From the NCBI RefSeq assembly GCF_003574965.1, contig NZ_CP032317.1, positions 3,472,001 to 3,536,000 of the forward strand: a DNA stretch of 64,000 nucleotides, given 5' to 3'. Below the pieces are notes generated by a model. It was not told where the DNA came from. It saw only the letters and a list, made by a program, of their open reading frames with translations, and ran no database searches. This document shows positions 62,530-64,000 of the stretch, one piece after another (position 1 is the stretch's first letter; each line of letters starts with the position of its first letter). This DNA comes from Hymenobacter oligotrophus. GTDB lineage: Bacteria; Bacteroidota; Bacteroidia; Cytophagales; Hymenobacteraceae. The position numbers and the translations under genes are program-made.

Positions 62530-63276
62530 ATGTCGGTCCCATCAGCTATAGACCCTTCACGTATCCCCTCTCACGTAGCCGTAATCATGGACGGCAACGG
62601 GCGGTGGGCGAAGAAGCGCGGCGGACTGCGCATCTTCGGGCACCAAAGTGCCATTACCGCTGTTCGCGAGACGGTGGAGGCTGCTGCCGAGCTTGGCGTA
62701 TCGGTCCTGACGCTGTACGCTTTTTCAACCGAAAATTGGGGCCGTCCGAAGCACGAGGTGATGGCCCTGATGCAGTTGTTGGTACACACCATCCGGCAAG
62801 AAACGCCTACGCTGCTGAAAAACAGCATCCGGCTGCAGGCCATTGGCGATACTTCGCAACTACCACAGGCGTGCCAGCGCGAGTTGGCCGAAGCCATGGA
62901 GCTAACTGCCGCCGGAACGCGCACCACTTTGGTGCTGGCCCTTAGCTACAGCGGCCGTTGGGATTTGGCGCAGGCCGCCCGCAAGCTGTCGGTTGATGTG
63001 GCTGCCGGCAAGGTGATGCCCGATGCTGTAACCGAGGATGTGTTAGCTGGTTATTTGGCAACGGCGGGCATGCCCGATCCTGAGCTGCTAATTCGGACCA
63101 GTGGGGAGCAGCGCATCAGCAATTTTTTGCTGTGGCAACTGGCCTACACCGAACTTTATATTACCGAGCTGTTGTGGCCCGATTTCCGCCGCGAACATTT
63201 CTACGAAGCTGTTCTGGCTTACCAAAGCCGCGAACGGCGTTTTGGAAAAACCAGTGAGCAACTGACCGTTTCGTAA
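62530..63276 (+). CDS. uppS: Isoprenyl transferase (undecaprenyl diphosphate synthase)
   Basis: 248-residue cis-prenyltransferase that makes undecaprenyl diphosphate, the lipid carrier for peptidoglycan. HVAVIMDGNGRWAKKRG holds catalytic Asp21. STENWGRPKHEV, ALSYSGRWD and MPDPELLIRTSGEQRISNFL are the other signatures. Immediately upstream of bamA (10 bp), a common Bacteroidota order. Confidence 0.95.
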   Translation: MSVPSAIDPSRIPSHVAVIMDGNGRWAKKRGGLRIFGHQSAITAVRETVEAAAELGVSVLTLYAFSTENWGRPKHEVMALMQLLVHTIRQETPTLLKNSIRLQAIGDTSQLPQACQRELAEAMELTAAGTRTTLVLALSYSGRWDLAQAARKLSVDVAAGKVMPDAVTEDVLAGYLATAGMPDPELLIRTSGEQRISNFLLWQLAYTELYITELLWPDFRREHFYEAVLAYQSRERRFGKTSEQLTVS

Positions 63277-63286
63277 GTTTCCTTCG

Positions 63287-64000
63287 ATGAGTCCTTTCTT
63301 TTTGCGGCTGAGCAGTGTAATGCTGGCCGGGCTGCTGCTAGGGTTGGCCAAGCCGCTTAGCGCACAAACGCAGCCGGCCGGCAGAGCTACCAGCCAAGAG
63401 CCGCAGCGCTACGAAATTGGCGGTATCACCGTCAGCGGAGCCCGTTTTTTGGATGCCAATACGCTGATAGGCCTGACGGGCCTAAAGGTTGGCGACCCTG
63501 TTTCGATACCGGGCGAAGAGCTGGGCCGTGCAATTCGGAAGCTGTGGGACCAAGGCATCCTGGGCGACGTGCAGGTGGTGGTCGACCGCGTTGAGGGCAA
63601 CCGAGTTTTCCTCGATTTTCAGTTGAAGGAACGTCCTCGCCTCTCCAAAATTTTCTTCACGGGCATCAGTAAAACCCAAGCCGACGACCTGCGCAACAAG
63701 ATTAAAATCGTGCGCGGCAAAGTGGTTACGGATGCCTTGCTCAGCAACACGCGCCAAGCCGTTCGGAAATTCTACACCGATAAAGGCTTCATGAACGTGA
63801 AGGTGAACATCGCGCAAGAGGCCGATTCGACGCTGCCGAACAGCGTGGAATTGGTCATCGATGTTGACAAGGGCGATAAAGTTCGCATCTCGGATATTGC
63901 TTTCATCGGGAATGAAGCCATTGCCGATGGCAAGCTGAAAGGCAAGATGAAAAAGACCAAGGAGAAGAAACCTTACAAGTTTCTGAACTCCGGTAAGTTT
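63287..64000 (+). CDS. bamA: Outer membrane assembly factor BamA (3' truncated by window)
   Basis: First 238 residues of BamA, the core of the machine that inserts beta-barrels into the outer membrane. Signal peptide MSPFFLRLSSVMLAGLLLG...LSAQ, then POTRA 1 (YEIGGITVSGARFLDANTLIGL...), POTRA 2 (FLDFQLKERPRLSKIFFTGI...YTDKGFMNVKVNIAQ) and part of POTRA 3 (KVRISDIAFIGNEAIADGKL). Barrel outside the window. ATG at 63287, 10 bp after uppS. Confidence 0.95.
   Translation, partial: MSPFFLRLSSVMLAGLLLGLAKPLSAQTQPAGRATSQEPQRYEIGGITVSGARFLDANTLIGLTGLKVGDPVSIPGEELGRAIRKLWDQGILGDVQVVVDRVEGNRVFLDFQLKERPRLSKIFFTGISKTQADDLRNKIKIVRGKVVTDALLSNTRQAVRKFYTDKGFMNVKVNIAQEADSTLPNSVELVIDVDKGDKVRISDIAFIGNEAIADGKLKGKMKKTKEKKPYKFLNSGKF

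Overview
The window looks like a chromosomal core segment of a high-GC Bacteroidota, most probably Hymenobacter or a close relative (Cytophagales). This is inferred from gene content and signals, not from a database search. The clues are a fused MurF-alanine racemase, a PafA-type phosphatase, DUF4834, DUF5686, DUF6089 and DUF4230 proteins, and promoters of the Bacteroidota type (TTTG, then TAnnTTTG) close to start codons with no clear Shine-Dalgarno sequences. I see no prophage, insertion sequence, CRISPR array or rRNA. One tRNA-Thr(CGT) is present.

Layout. 1-1911: end of an ATP synthase operon (atpA 3' part, atpG). 2007-10830: housekeeping and repair enzymes (HAD phosphatase, PafA, inorganic pyrophosphatase, duplicated DUF6766 protein, UbiA-like protein, Nnr, MsrB, GNAT, serine dehydratase). 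10915-17780: minus-strand block with a membrane protein, LutB, two tandem M28 peptidases and IspF. 18006-25047: TetR-controlled RND efflux operon (regulator, TolC-like, lipoprotein adaptor, permease), then an aberrant acyl carrier protein. 25533-34559: DUF1232 protein, NlpC/P60 protein, small unknown proteins, tRNA-Thr, FkbM methyltransferase, DUF4834, YfhO, PLP enzyme, DUF4230. 34583-44385: RecX, two DMT transporters, DUF5686 outer-membrane protein, MurF-Alr, OmpA lipoprotein, CarboxypepD_reg protein. 44577-47023: feoAB iron uptake. 47158-54670: minus-strand block with an RsmI-like methylase, hydrolase, TPR histidine kinase, a selenium operon (mnmH-VOC-selD-membrane protein) and pdxJ. 54917-64000: YqeY, CvpA, glutamine amidotransferase, hydrolase, then an envelope series (CBS protein, TamA/BamA-like barrel, nadK, two DUF6089 proteins, uppS, start of bamA).

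The most unusual features are not genes. First, the palindrome CCTAGG occurs about 98 times by eye, roughly every 650 bp. It is usually read in frame as Leu-Gly (CTA-GGN) and supplies the TAG stop of six genes. This resembles the HIP1 palindrome of cyanobacteria. Second, four same-strand gene junctions are filled almost exactly by degenerate period-7 or period-8 repeats, three of them arranged as inverted arms, each with its own repeat unit. Third, two spacers are perfect loopless palindromes of 64 and 48 bp. Other points worth checking are a perfect TetR operator inside the efflux promoter, an acyl carrier protein with Thr in place of the phosphopantetheine Ser, and a possible small RNA or attenuated leader upstream of recX.
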